Source: Setomelanomma holmii (Eukaryota > Ascomycota > Dothideomycetes > Pleosporales > Phaeosphaeriaceae). From it: a stretch of DNA of 64,000 bases. The notes beneath the pieces were generated by a model. It was not told the origin of the DNA. It made no database searches and was given only the letters and a program-made list of their open reading frames with translations. Positions 46,657 through 56,979 of this stretch are shown in pieces. Every line of letters begins with the position of its first letter. The first letter of the stretch is position 1. The stretch is taken from assembly GCA_010015745.1 (NCBI GenBank), contig ML978232.1, positions 62,001-126,000 of the forward strand, given 5' to 3'. The position numbers were made by a program, and so were the translations under genes.

Positions 46657-48123
46657 ATGGCTGAATTCGTGCGCGCACAGATTTTCGGCACGACGTTCGA
46701 GATCACGAGCAGGTATGGCGTGCCCCACGTTGCGCTACAGCGCGGTACTGACAGCGGCAAGATACACTGACCTGCAGCCAGTGGGCATGGGAGCCTTCGG
46801 TCTCGTCTGGTGAGTATATGCATGCGATGCAGGGGAAGCGCGGATTAACAACAACACAGCTCCGCAAAGGACCAGCTCACAAGCCAGGCCGTGGCCATCA
46901 AGAAGATCATGAAGCCATTCAGCACTCCGGTCTTGTCCAAGCGCACATACCGTGAATTAAAGCTTCTCAAGCATCTCCGACACGAGAATGTGGGCATGCC
47001 AGAAATCCCATGTTGCGGATGCAAATTTTGACGCGGCGCAGATCATCAGTTTGAGCGATATCTTCATCTCCCCATTGGAGGACATGTGCGCAACTAGACC
47101 TTCTACATTCCAGGATGCACGCTGATTTGGCTAGCTATTTCGTCACCGAACTCCTTGGTACCGATCTCCATCGTCTCCTCACTTCCCGGCCGCTGGAGAA
47201 GCAGTTCATCCAATACTTCCTCTATCAGATCCTGGTACGTGGCAAACTTCGCAAGAACATTGAGGCTTGGCTGACCTGTGTAGCGTGGTCTGAAATACGT
47301 GCACTCCGCCGGTGTCGTCCATCGTGATTTGAAGCCCAGCAACATCCTCGTAAACGAGAACTGCGATCTCAAGATTTGCGACTTTGGTCTCGCCCGTATA
47401 CAGGATCCTCAGATGACCGGATATGTGTCCACCCGATACTACCGAGCCCCTGAAATTATGCTCACATGGCAAAAGTACGACGTGGAGGTGGATATCTGGA
47501 GTGCGGGCTGTATTTTCGCGGAGATGCTCGAGGGCAAGCCCCTGTTCCCCGGAAAGGACCACGTGAATCAGTTCTCCATCATCACAGAGCTTCTCGGAAC
47601 ACCTCCAGATGATGTTATTCAGACCATTTGCAGCGAGAACGTAGGTCATATCCCACAGAAATGTTGTGGTTCGTGCTAATTTCCTGCAGACGCTGCGCTT
47701 CGTCCAATCACTACCCAAGCGCGAGCGACAACCTCTGGCGAACAAGTTCAAGAATGCTGAACCGGCTGGTGTGTACACCGATTTCTCAGTCACTAGGTAT
47801 CTCGCTGACAATTTATAGCTGTTGACCTGCTGGAGAATATGCTAGTCTTCGACCCGAAGAAGCGTGTACGAGCGGAGCAGGCTCTCGCCCACCCATACCT
47901 CGCCCCCTACCACGACCCGACTGACGAGCCAGTCGCGGAGGAGAAGTTCGATTGGTCATTTAACGATGCTGATCTGCCCGTGGATACATGGAAAATCATG
48001 ATGTGAGTTGCTATCCAGCCACTTGTTCATACATGAAGACTGACAGATTCTAGGTACTCCGAAATTCTTGACTACCACAACGTTGATGCTGCTGCACAGG
48101 AGCAAGGAGAGAACGGCAGTTGA
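46657..48123 (+). CDS. hog1: MAP kinase Hog1/SakA (osmotic and stress signalling)
   Basis: 355-residue stress-activated MAP kinase that phosphorylates transcription factors and metabolic targets after hyperosmotic or oxidative stress. Nine exons: 46657-46712, 46762-46809, 46860-46989, 47042-47085, 47135-47234, 47284-47640, 47690-47768, 47819-48002, 48054-48123; introns 49-52 nt. Starts MAEFVRAQIFGTTFEIT, the standard fungal Hog1 start. Visible motifs: GMGAFGLV loop, VAIKK lysine, HRDLKPSN (139-146), DFG, activation-lip TGY at 171-173 (the p38/Hog1 type), then STRYYRAPE. The common-docking region LVFDPKKR and the Pbs2-binding-like acidic C-terminus follow. All catalytic residues are present. 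Confidence 0.97.
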
Positions 48124-48803
48124 TTGCAGCTATAGATATTTGGATCGTGCATTCTCGAAACCATTTCTCGGAGCAGGGCGGCCCATATTGCGCAGGCTTG
48201 GTGTTACCGTTCGCCTACTGCAGGTGGATTGCGGGGTTTGTAACGATTTTCACGTCATGGGCAAAGGTGCTGCGGACTCGTAGATGGGGACAGAGCCTGG
48301 TGCGTTGGATCACCGTGGCGAGTATACAGGGAACTTCAGGGTGCGGCAATCATGCCTAGCTAGAAAGTGAATCAATACCAATCAAATGCAATTTTGCGTA
48401 GTTGTGAAGGGGTTGTTTAGCACTCTTCATATCAAGTAGTGGCTGTTATTATGAGTTGTCCACCGCATAGTAGCAAATGCATGACCCAATTGGATTGGCT
48501 ATTGTAGCAGAAATAGAGAAATCCGTCGTCAGACAAGGATTGCTCGTCACTCCACATCTGACCGCTCGAGCTCCTTCGTCCCGTACCGTCACACGGGAGC
48601 CGGTCGGTCAGCGCGATCTACCAGATCTGCCGAGGCGCGATGACGCAAGCGGCCTAGCCTCGCAAGGCTGGAGGACGAACCTTGGACTTTCGTCACCGCA
48701 TCCTCGCACGCGTCCTGCCACTTTGAGGACGCGAGCCTTCTCATGGCTCCATGACAGTTGTCCTCTCGCATTGATCGCACTTACTCACAGACTAGCAAGC
48801 ACC
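48124..48803. other. intergenic region
   Basis: 680 bp between hog1 and the DENN gene, same strand. Nothing recognised. Confidence 0.4.
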
Positions 48804-51228
48804 ATGGCCGCCCTCGATCCGCTTGTGTGTGTTGTTGACTTTCATCATGCAAGGTGAGCGCATCGCGACCGCAGGCCACTCAAGGAGCCAGGCTTTGACA
48901 GCAGCCAATGCCCATGAATGGCTCAGGACGACGATCGCACATGTGAGACTGACACCGACACAGAGGCCCTGAGGTAGAGACATGGCTAGGTGCAGAAGAA
49001 GGGAGCGATCCTGCCACGGAGAATGAGTGGGGACTGCTACCCTTCATGGCCTTGAGTGATGGAGCGCATGCGTACGTCCAGCCCCAATCCTACACAAACT
49101 TCCCGTACGCTTCTCCAATTCTTTTACCCGAGGCTTACGACCATGGTCCAGCTCCACCGAAGATTACTCCTACTTTACACTCCGTCGATCGTCCACCGCT
49201 ACGCACCCCGCAACGTCCCTCTTCGGCATATCCTGTACGCGGCAATTAGATGCAAGCAAGCTGATCAATCGCCCCGCCGACGTAACTAGAAGTACGGTAC
49301 AAAAGGCAGTAGTGGTGATCAGCGATCGACCGCAGTGCTTCGGCGCCATCAAGGCCAAACTAGGGGGTGTTGTTGCGGCTTGGTTCGCGCAAAGAGACTT
49401 CACGGATATTGAGATATTGCAGAGGTTCCAAGAAAGTTTGCCACAACTACTAAGGAATCAGGAAGGGCAGACGGATCAAGACTTTGGTAGGCTAACTCGG
49501 TTCCGTGTCTGAAGACAGCATCGAGCTGACAATGCAGGCTTATCGCTCCGCGAACTCCTCCACGAATTCAAATGGCAGACACTGGTTCTTTTCAAGTGCG
49601 CTTTACTTCAACGCAAGGTGAGTAATCATGGCTGCTGGTGCTGGCCCGGCTGACTTGCTTCTAGGTTCTTTTCTTTGGCTCACATTGCGAGCGGTTATGC
49701 ATGATGCAGTTCGCTCTTATTTCTCTGATACCCGGCCTTATTCGCCATCTGCAAGATTCTGCTGATCCCAAATTCAATTCCTGCGAAGAGAACCTCGTGA
49801 TGCCAACTTCACTCAAGACGTCGGAACGCGCCTCTTGTACGCAAGTCACGTTCATCGGACATACGAAATGCTGACTGTCATAGTATTGGCATACATGGGC
49901 CTGCCGCTTCAGCTCTTCGGCAAAGGCTCGCTCTTTGGACCGTACACACCGCTCCAGCAGCTCGACATGCTTGCTGATCAAGAGACTAAATCTTACATCG
50001 TTGGTTCGACGAACTCGTTGCTGCTGCAGCAAAAAGACCGTTATAGCGACATTCTCATCAACCTCGACGATCACACAGTCAACATCACATCTTCGTCACT
50101 CCGCCAGGCATCTGTACTCTCGACGCCAGACCGGAGATGGATAGACTTCCTGACGCAGACTGTGCATGAGACGTGGGACGAGTCGAATCCTTCCCGGCCA
50201 AAAGACCATGGATACGCTGGAAGCGAGGAGTTCATCCGCATGCAGTTCGAGGAGTACTTGCTTGCAATGCTGAGCTCCGTCAAGTACAAGCTTTACATGG
50301 AGAAATCCGGGAACAAGGACAACTATCTGTCCGACGTCGAAGGCGACCCAGCCAGCGAATTCTCGAACGATTGGGTACACGCGTGGATGCAGACTGAGAA
50401 CTTCCGGATATGGAACAAGTTCACAGACTCACACCTTTTCGACATTGTGGACGCCAAGCATCCCTGCTCTGGTGGACTTAGCATGGAAGACGTCCAGCGA
50501 CGCCTAGCACAGTACGTCTACCCCTCTTCTTTCACTCCCAAACCCCTACTTACCCTTCCTATCAGCCTCTTCTCCAACACTACATTCCAAACCGTCGCTC
50601 TGGGCGTATGCGTGCTGATCCTCGCGTGGCGATTAGGCAAATAGAGCAAATGCATCTCAACGAACGACTAGAAAAGAGCAGAGAAGTAATCGGGCAACAA
50701 CTAGCTGCCGGACAGCAAAAGGTGTCGAGCGCGTACAATCGTCTGTGGGCTGAGATGGAAGCCATGCGTGAAGCGCAGAAGAAGCGCGCCGAGGAACAAA
50801 GACTTGCCGCCGAGAAGGAGGGTCGGCCCGTTGAGCAGCAAGGGAAGTGTAAGTCGAGCCTTCTCGAATGCCTAGGTGAAACGTCGTGCTGATATTGTCA
50901 AGGGAAACCACAAGCCCCCGATCTCTCCCACGCCCAAGCAAATCTCCAAGCAGCGAAGCAAAGCGCCGGCGCGTACTTCTCGTCGTGGGGCTCGTGGGCT
51001 AGCGAGAAGCGCAAGGGATGGGGTAATAAGACGCCTGTCTCGTCGCCGCCGGCTAGTGCAGGACCGACGCCGGGCGACTTGAAGAGGGCGGAGGAGTTCC
51101 GGAGGGTGAAGCAGGCGGCGGTGGGCGATATCAAGGTTGTGTCGAAGGATGGCGAGGGAAATAAGGATAGGGAGAGCATCTTTTTTGATGCGGAGAAGGA
51201 TAGGGAGGTTGATGGAGGGAAGCCATGA
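48804..51228 (+). CDS. LCHN/DUF2347-type DENN-domain protein
   Basis: 636 residues in eight exons: 48804-48853, 48964-49071, 49152-49486, 49538-49617, 49665-49836, 49884-50511, 50637-50848, 50903-51228. N-terminal MAALDPLVCVVDFHHARGPEVE is the typical uDENN opening. The core has LLQRKVLFFGSHCERLCMMQF, ALISLIPGLIRHLQD and PLQQLDMLADQETKSYIVGSTN, the signature of the LCHN/DENND11-like family related to yeast Anr2. DENN proteins usually act as Rab exchange factors in membrane traffic; the Rab partner is unknown. A charged coiled-coil (ERLEKSREVIGQQL onward) and a disordered tail with SSWGSWASEKRKGW follow. The sixth intron (125 nt) has its acceptor at GATTAG, chosen because it keeps the frame into the coiled coil. 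Confidence 0.85.
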
Positions 51229-51587
51229 GGATTGGGATGGGATGGTTTGGAGTGTTTGTAATTGCATTGGATGCCTGGGTGGAAAGTGGCACTTGCACGA
51301 CTGCTGCTGCTGTATAGGTACAGGTCAGCATTTGAACCACCACGTTTTACGTATGTCCATGTCTCAACGTCCGTCATCGCACGAAGGCCACCTGCAGCAT
51401 ACGTGAACAGCATTCACGACCGAAGTCACACGTCGACGACAGCAAATTAACACACCTGCTATCGACAATGCACTTAGCAACACGTCAATGATGCCTGCTT
51501 AGACACATCTTCAGGCCTTGATACTTCGCGTGCCTGCAACGCCCGCCCCAACACTGTCTACCTCACATCGGCAGCGCGATATCCACT
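51229..51587. other. intergenic region
   Basis: About 360 bp. Nothing recognised. Confidence 0.35.
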
Positions 51588-51986
51588 ATGACTACTCGCT
51601 GGTCCGACGAAACAGACAATCTCTCCGATCCAGATGATCCATCTCGTTGGAGCACACAAGCCGTTGCAAATCTCAATGAAGGTGCATATGAACCGCATGA
51701 CTACCTGACTTTTAATAGGACAAGGGAATGCTGCGCGGTGCGGCACTCGCGGGATGGCGAGATAGAAGTTTTGAGGGAGCTTGAGGTACCACGTGGGCGG
51801 CGAGATAAGAGACTGGGTAAAAGGAGACTGGAAGCGCATAAGTATCTACATAGATGGCTGGCTTGGATTACGCTGATGAGTAAGTTGGAGGGGAATACGC
51901 CAGCGCAGAGTGTGGAAGTGGTGCTGGGAGAGGTGGAGGAGTTGAGAGGGATAGTGGAAGTGCTGGAAAGGAGGCTGGGGAGTTGA
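51588..51986 (+). CDS. small hypothetical protein with C-terminal coiled coil
   Basis: 132 residues, intronless: acidic N-terminus (TTRWSDETDNLSDPDDPSRW), a basic middle (RGRRDKRLGKRRLEAHKYL), then WLAWITLMSKLEGN and a helical end EVEELRGIVEVLERRLG. I do not recognise a family. A possible 37-nt intron near 51681 would change frame to an early stop, so the unspliced reading is preferred. Start at the only ATG in a good position. Confidence 0.5.
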   Translation: MTTRWSDETDNLSDPDDPSRWSTQAVANLNEGAYEPHDYLTFNRTRECCAVRHSRDGEIEVLRELEVPRGRRDKRLGKRRLEAHKYLHRWLAWITLMSKLEGNTPAQSVEVVLGEVEELRGIVEVLERRLGS

Positions 51987-52318
51987 CGAGAAGATGTTAG
52001 AAAGTGGCTCAGCGAAGGGAATTCCGGGCTCTCGATGAAGTAAGGATAGCACAAGACAGTAGTGGGATAATTCAGCGGTATTGCTCATTCTTGGACAGCT
52101 TCTGAGCATGGTGGTACATAGTTTACATTGGAAGTTTTGCACCCAAGTACCGACATTCACGTATCCTTACGTTTGTTCGTGGATATAGCATGCTAGCCAA
52201 ATACCGTTCAACAGATCTGTGCAATTGGTTTTTTGTGGTTCCTAACGCACCCACTGTTCATACGACATCACCCTTCCTGCTGTTCACTCTTCCAAGTCAT
52301 TTTCTGTCCACTTATCTC
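51987..52318. other. convergent intergenic region
   Basis: About 330 bp between two 3' ends. Nothing recognised. Confidence 0.35.
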
Positions 52319-53569
52319 CTACGCAGCAGGAAATATCACATACGCCCACTCCCTCCCACCCTTGATCAACCACTGATCAATTCCCTCGAACCCAGCACTT
52401 ATATATGCCGTCTTCGTAAACGCCACCTCACTCCAATACCTATATGTCACGTTCCCAGGAACAAACACCACATCTCCCGTAATCAGCTGCGCAGTCGGAT
52501 ACCCCTCAATCTGCACACTCAACTGCCCTTCTAGGACCTGAAACGCCGCTGCGCCAGGTAAGTTCCACGCCGGCGTGGTGACGTTGGTAGCCTGTTTTCC
52601 ATTCGTGATAGTGGATAGTATGTAATTCATATCTTGAGCTTGCGTCGGCGTGACTAAAGGTTGAACAATCTGATAACCATATTGTGAGTTCAGATACTTT
52701 GGCCCTCAGCCGTTCAAGATAAAGTACGGCTCGCTCGGTGCGCCGAACGAATCATTCCCTGTATGCCAAGTGGCGTTGGCAGGAACGATGGTGCTATTCA
52801 CAGCGGCTACGAAATCAGTACCAGCGTAGACGTCATAGCTTTGTAGCGCGGTAAGTTGGCTGGCGTTAGGGCCGGCGGCGGCGTCTGACGAGACGCTGGG
52901 GATGTACGGGGTGTGGTTTTCGGTGGTGGTGTTTGTTCCGCCTAGGGCTTGGAGGAAGAGATCCCTATTCATACAAGTCAGCTGAGTGTATCGGCAGTGT
53001 GAACTTATTGGTAGAGCTCACTCAAATCCACCAGGGACAATGAAACCGCCAATCTCAGTGTCAGGGTCTAAGATCTTAAATGTATGCGTGGTATTTCGCG
53101 TGACCGTACCGAAATCGTGTTGCGTCAGCGTCCGCGACTGCTGTTCGCCTGAGCCTTTTGGCTCGGCGAAAAGTTGGAATCGGCCCTTTAGATTGAAGAA
53201 GTTCTCGAAGTGTTGCTGGTGGTGATGCGCTAGGACGCCCAGTTCTGAGCTTTTGCGAGCGGAAGTTCCCAGAACGGTGAATGCGTAGCCAGAGGAGGGA
53301 CCCGTGACGTAGAAACGATAGTATTGAGGCCCGATGGTCACACCTTGCGCGCTGGCATAGTGCGGTATCACGTATGGACGAACGTATGACGGTGCAACAT
53401 TGACGTATAGAGAGTCGTTCTGAGTATTTTGCGTGGCTGATAGTGACGATTGGGCTGTACTAAGTAAGAGAAGGATTCGTGGCTCGACCAAGTAAGTTCG
53501 CGCGAGAAGACAAGAAACAAGAGAAGTGTTCCAAAGACTTAAACATTGCCGACGGTCCTTGCCAGCCAT
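52319..53569 (-). pseudogene. bicupin, quercetin-dioxygenase-like, with an in-frame TGA
   Basis: Two-cupin protein of the fungal quercetinase type (oxygenase cleaving flavonols in the well-studied members). Exon 1 (53569-53022) holds cupin 1: the metal-site motif HHHQQHFENFFNLKG and the second His in TVTRNTTHTFKI. A 57-nt intron (53021-52965, GTGAGC...GAATAG) joins GGFE to DLFLQALGG. Exon 2 runs to a TGA at 52708-52706 in the sequence FILNG-stop-GPKYLNSQ; the frame then continues to 52319 with IVQPLVTPTQA and cupin 2 (QVLEGQLSVQI, TGDVVFVPGNVTYRYW), in which the usual metal His residues look degenerate. No splice site removes the TGA. Without the stop it has the normal length (~397). The N-terminal ~50 residues are not a clean signal peptide and may be misassigned. 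Confidence 0.72.
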
Positions 53570-54614
53570 TTTTGTACAAGTTCACACATGGTGAACTATG
53601 TACTCCTTGCTCCGAAGTTGGCCAGGGCAATTGTTTTCAAATTGCCATACAAAGCAGTTGGATTCACATTGGTTGCGGTCTCCGTTGCGCATGGTCTTAT
53701 TTGATCTTGTTCCTGGCACTCCATCGGCGATAGCGTCATCTGCTGTTCGATATGGGTACAGTGGCCGCATGGTAGATGGGTCCCTCAATCTCTTGCTCAA
53801 GTCTTGATGGATACCTTCATCTTAAACCTTGACAGATCGGCCGAGCGTTAGCGGATCTATACTTTGTCCTGCCTAGTGCGGCTCTTATAACCCTGCTCAG
53901 TGCGCGGCCAACCTGCCGATGGCAAGGCTGACAAGCATATCCTAGTCTTGTCATTGGCAACTTTTACGATCGAGGGTTTAGATGCCACAGCGGTCGGCAC
54001 TGAAGAGTGGGAGAGGCTTCCGCTGCAGCCACATCCGCCGCGCGGTCGGGAGCTATGGTAACGGCTTCAGCCGTAGATTCATGTCTTGTCAAGCTGTGAT
54101 TGGCATAGCGCTTTGATGCTCGTGATTTCTTGTGAGATATCGATTGTGCACGGAAGCAAAAGAACAGCCGTGGACTTGTATGCCCTCCACTATCCCGAGC
54201 CTGGGCATCAGAGATTTTCGGGAATCGCAAGACACCAAGACGGCCTCTTCGAAAGATATACGGGGCTTTCGCACGTCTAGAAACCTTTCCTCATTCAAAT
54301 TGGACATCGGCGTGTCAGCGCTTGATTTGATGAGCTCGGGCTGGCGCACTAGGCTGCATGGTGTGAATGATGAGGTGGAAGGGGGGTGGCATCCTCATGC
54401 TTGGAAGCTGATCAACCCGGATATCGGAGCTTCGGGGCATGTTCGGCATCCCACCAAGACTACGCAGGGAGTGCAATTCTCACCAGACCCATCAACCACC
54501 CACTCTTCATGGATGGATGCGAGAGAGTATAAAAGGAATCATGTCTTCCCGATATCGATTTTCATCTACTTGCCGCAGCTCCCGTAAACGTCCTCAAGCC
54601 CGCCTCGCATTCCT
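53570..54614. other. intergenic region
   Basis: About 1 kb. One plus-strand frame of 151 codons (54132-54587) lacks recognisable content. Nothing else seen. Confidence 0.35.
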
Positions 54615-55046
54615 CTACACATCTTCCAAGCGTTTCAACATATCATTTACCATCCCCTGCGTTCTCTTCTCCACCCAATAATTGCGCTTCCCTTCGGTTT
54701 GGTCCACTCCCTTGATTTCGTGCGAGGAATGGTCCGGCTCAAAAAGGATTTCCTCCAACTTCTTAGTCATCTTCACCCGTTCACGGACTTCTGCTTCCAA
54801 CGCGCTCGAAGTGCGCTGCAAGGCCGCACTAGTCCAGTCTAATTCTCGCAAGATAATAAGGATGGCAGAAGATACTTGCTTTCGATCTACAGTCAAGCGG
54901 TCAATGCTGATATCTGATTTCAGCACTTCTTCAAGGCTGTTTAGTAGTTTGTACGCTTGCAGTACATCGTCTGTGTATCGCTCGTCGAGACCAGCCGAGA
55001 CTATGGCGTCGCTGGAATCGCCGAATACTCTGTCGTTATCATACAT
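54615..55046 (-). CDS. hypothetical coiled-coil protein
   Basis: 143 residues, intronless, MYDNDRVFGDSSDAIV to MVNDMLKRLEDV. Strongly helical: LQAYKLLNSLEEVLKSDISI, then LIILRELDWTSAALQRTSSALEAEVRERVKMTKKLEEILFEP reads as heptads. No membrane segment or known motif. It is the only apparently intact gene of the 54.6-60.8 kb island and stands next to a broken coiled-coil gene on the other strand, with which it shares style but no obvious sequence. Confidence 0.55.
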   Translation of the reverse strand: MYDNDRVFGDSSDAIVSAGLDERYTDDVLQAYKLLNSLEEVLKSDISIDRLTVDRKQVSSAILIILRELDWTSAALQRTSSALEAEVRERVKMTKKLEEILFEPDHSSHEIKGVDQTEGKRNYWVEKRTQGMVNDMLKRLEDV

Positions 55047-55589
55047 TTCGAGCTAGTGAAGGAGGAATCAACTGTAGTGACAGTGGAAGAATGGTCGGTC
55101 TTATAGTACACAGCTGCAGACTACACGCATCGGGATGAGACGCTGAACAGCGCATTCAGAGAATGGCAGTTATAGCTGCGATGACGCATATTAATCAAGC
55201 TGTTCAGACACGAGATGAGAAGACGGGGAGGGTTGACGAACGCAAGTCTCTTGCGTGTCGTTACGTGTAATCGTACTCAAAGTATCGTTTTGTCGGCGTG
55301 ATTGAAGGGTCGCTGGCATGCGTTCCGATGCGTCTGGTCCTATGGGAAGGTCCGCACAATAGTCACGAAAAGTGAAGGCGGACCAATAAGGAGGAGCAGA
55401 GTTTGCATCGACCTACCATAAGGCCAGCTCAATGATTCGCCCGTCCACATGCTCACCGTGCGATCCAGCGCGGCGGATCGAACGCGGCTGGTCGATGTTC
55501 CTGTTTGACAAGTTCAGTTCGAAAGGCCTCAAGCCCTGCTCAACAGCGTCCAGCCTGAGGCTTATACTCTTTTCTCTTCTAAAATCATC
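55047..55589. other. divergent intergenic region
   Basis: About 540 bp between the coiled-coil gene and the interrupted coiled-coil pseudogene; a short minus-strand frame of 88 codons has no recognisable content. Confidence 0.35.
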
Positions 55590-55862
55590 ATGCCATCCCA
55601 CAGAACCGCAAAGCTCGACTCCGAAGAAGATTTCGTCCAAGTAACTGTGCAAGACGCAGAGGCGGCGCAAGAATGGCATGCGGAGAATATGCCGCCATAC
55701 CTATCGAGCATCGAGCTCGCTCATCTCGCTTCAACATATCCAAGGAAGGTGTTAGAAGCTAACAAGATCCTACACAAAAACGAAGTGGAATTGCGCTGGA
55801 CTGGTGAACAAGATGCACGCGATCTAGCAACACGCATCGGCATGATGCTTCGGTTTGTGAAC

Positions 55863-55870
55863 GCACCGAC
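55863..55870. repeat. left target-site duplication of the hAT-type element
   Basis: GCACCGAC, identical to 56259-56266 on the other side of the element. Confidence 0.9.
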
Positions 55871-56258
55871 CAGCGCTGACAACAGTCAGTACTACTGCGA
55901 GGTACTGCGGATGCCTACGGCTTATGTAAGCAGTAAGTAGCGCACCTAGGAAGGGGCAGTAGCAGTAGCAGTAGTGATGATGGTTAAGAAGCAGTAGTAC
56001 GGCTACGGTCACGTGAGCGACAAAGTGAACCTTCGTAGGTGCGCCAGCGCGGTAAAAGAAGAGAGAGATGTTGCGCAGACCTCGATCCTTCCTACTTAGG
56101 AAAATACTGGCAGTACATGGCCCATGCAGCAGTACTACGGCTACGGGCAGTAGGAGGCTCTTAGCAGGAGAGCGCCGTAGGTAATTCACCTTAGGAGCCA
56201 CCGTAGCGTAGGTCAAGTGGCCCAAAAGTAGCCGTAGTACTGACTGTTGTCAGCGCTG
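55871..56258. mobile_element. non-autonomous hAT-type element (MITE), 388 bp
   Basis: Perfect 25-bp terminal inverted repeats at 55871-55895 and 56234-56258, beginning CAGCGCTG, flanked on both sides by an identical 8-bp direct repeat GCACCGAC (55863-55870 and 56259-56266). An 8-bp target duplication with CAG-type ends is the pattern of the hAT superfamily. The interior has no transposase frame. Several copies of CTACGGC/GCCGTAG occur inside, mostly towards both ends, like the subterminal motifs bound by hAT transposases, and a short GCAGTA triplet run lies near 55965. Removing the element and one target copy restores the host frame locally, so the insertion was into coding sequence. Confidence 0.9.
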
Positions 56259-56266
56259 GCACCGAC
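56259..56266. repeat. right target-site duplication of the hAT-type element
   Basis: GCACCGAC, identical to 55863-55870. Confidence 0.9.
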
Positions 56267-56979
56267 CGCCAAGTTGGAGCAGCTTGGGGCGGATAATGAG
56301 GGTTACAGTAAGAGTCTGGACGAGAAATCTTAAACAGGTGAACGATGCGGAGAGGCCGATCAAGGCGATATCACAAGAGCTCGAAGATATCAAGAAGAAG
56401 CTCAAGGAGAGTACGCAAGCACTGCATGACGCCCGGCATCAGCTCCTTGAGAAGACACGAGACCTGTAGAATATCAAGCAGAAGCTTAGTGAGACGAGAC
56501 TTGAGTCTGGAGATGTCAGTGATAAGTTGCAGACCCGAGATCATGAAGTGGCAAGACTAGAAGAGAGCAACAAGTAGCTTGAGAACGAATTAGCACAGGC
56601 GAACAATACTGCTAGCAAGAAGGACGAAGAGGTTCAGGAGCTGAAAGCCGAGCTGGAAGAAGCTCGCCGAACAATGAACAAATGGAAGCGATGGAGCAGC
56701 AGAACCACGAGAGAGAACAGAAGGAGCAAGAGCAATGCAAAGTAACAAGTGAGGGCGTTGTACCAAACCAACGGCTGAAGTTAGCATTCGGAGGCTATCA
56801 CAGCGAGAGGTAGAAGAAGAATGAGGAACAAGAGACGAGGTTCTAGGGACAATAGCGAGCAACAAGTTGATGTATCGATCGAATTCGATGATGAGGAGAG
56901 CAGACAAAACGCACGATAAGTGTCAAGTGGTGAGGTAGTGAGACAGCGCATCACTCTAGGAGACGTACTCGCCTCAAGT

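Larger units (their letters stand above)
55590..56919 (+). pseudogene. coiled-coil gene interrupted by a hAT-type insertion, frameshifts and stops
   Basis: The frame opens MPSHRTAKLDSEEDFVQVTV and reads well to FVNAPT at ~55870, where the 388-bp element enters. After the element it resumes with AKLEQLGADNEGYSKSLDE, shifts frame near 56325, continues as a long coiled coil (DIKKKLKESTQALHDARHQL, ELKAELEEARRTM) and is broken by TAG at 56467-56469 and again at 56575-56577. A further shift near 56680 leads to HEREQKEQEQCKV, and another to a plausible end RDNSEQQVDVSIEFDDEE, stop at 56919. Both TAGs sit where Gln (CAG) would fit the heptads. No known family; the N-terminal half (IELAHLASTYPRKVL) may be a small helical domain. 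The number of defects makes a non-functional relic the best reading. Confidence 0.8.
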
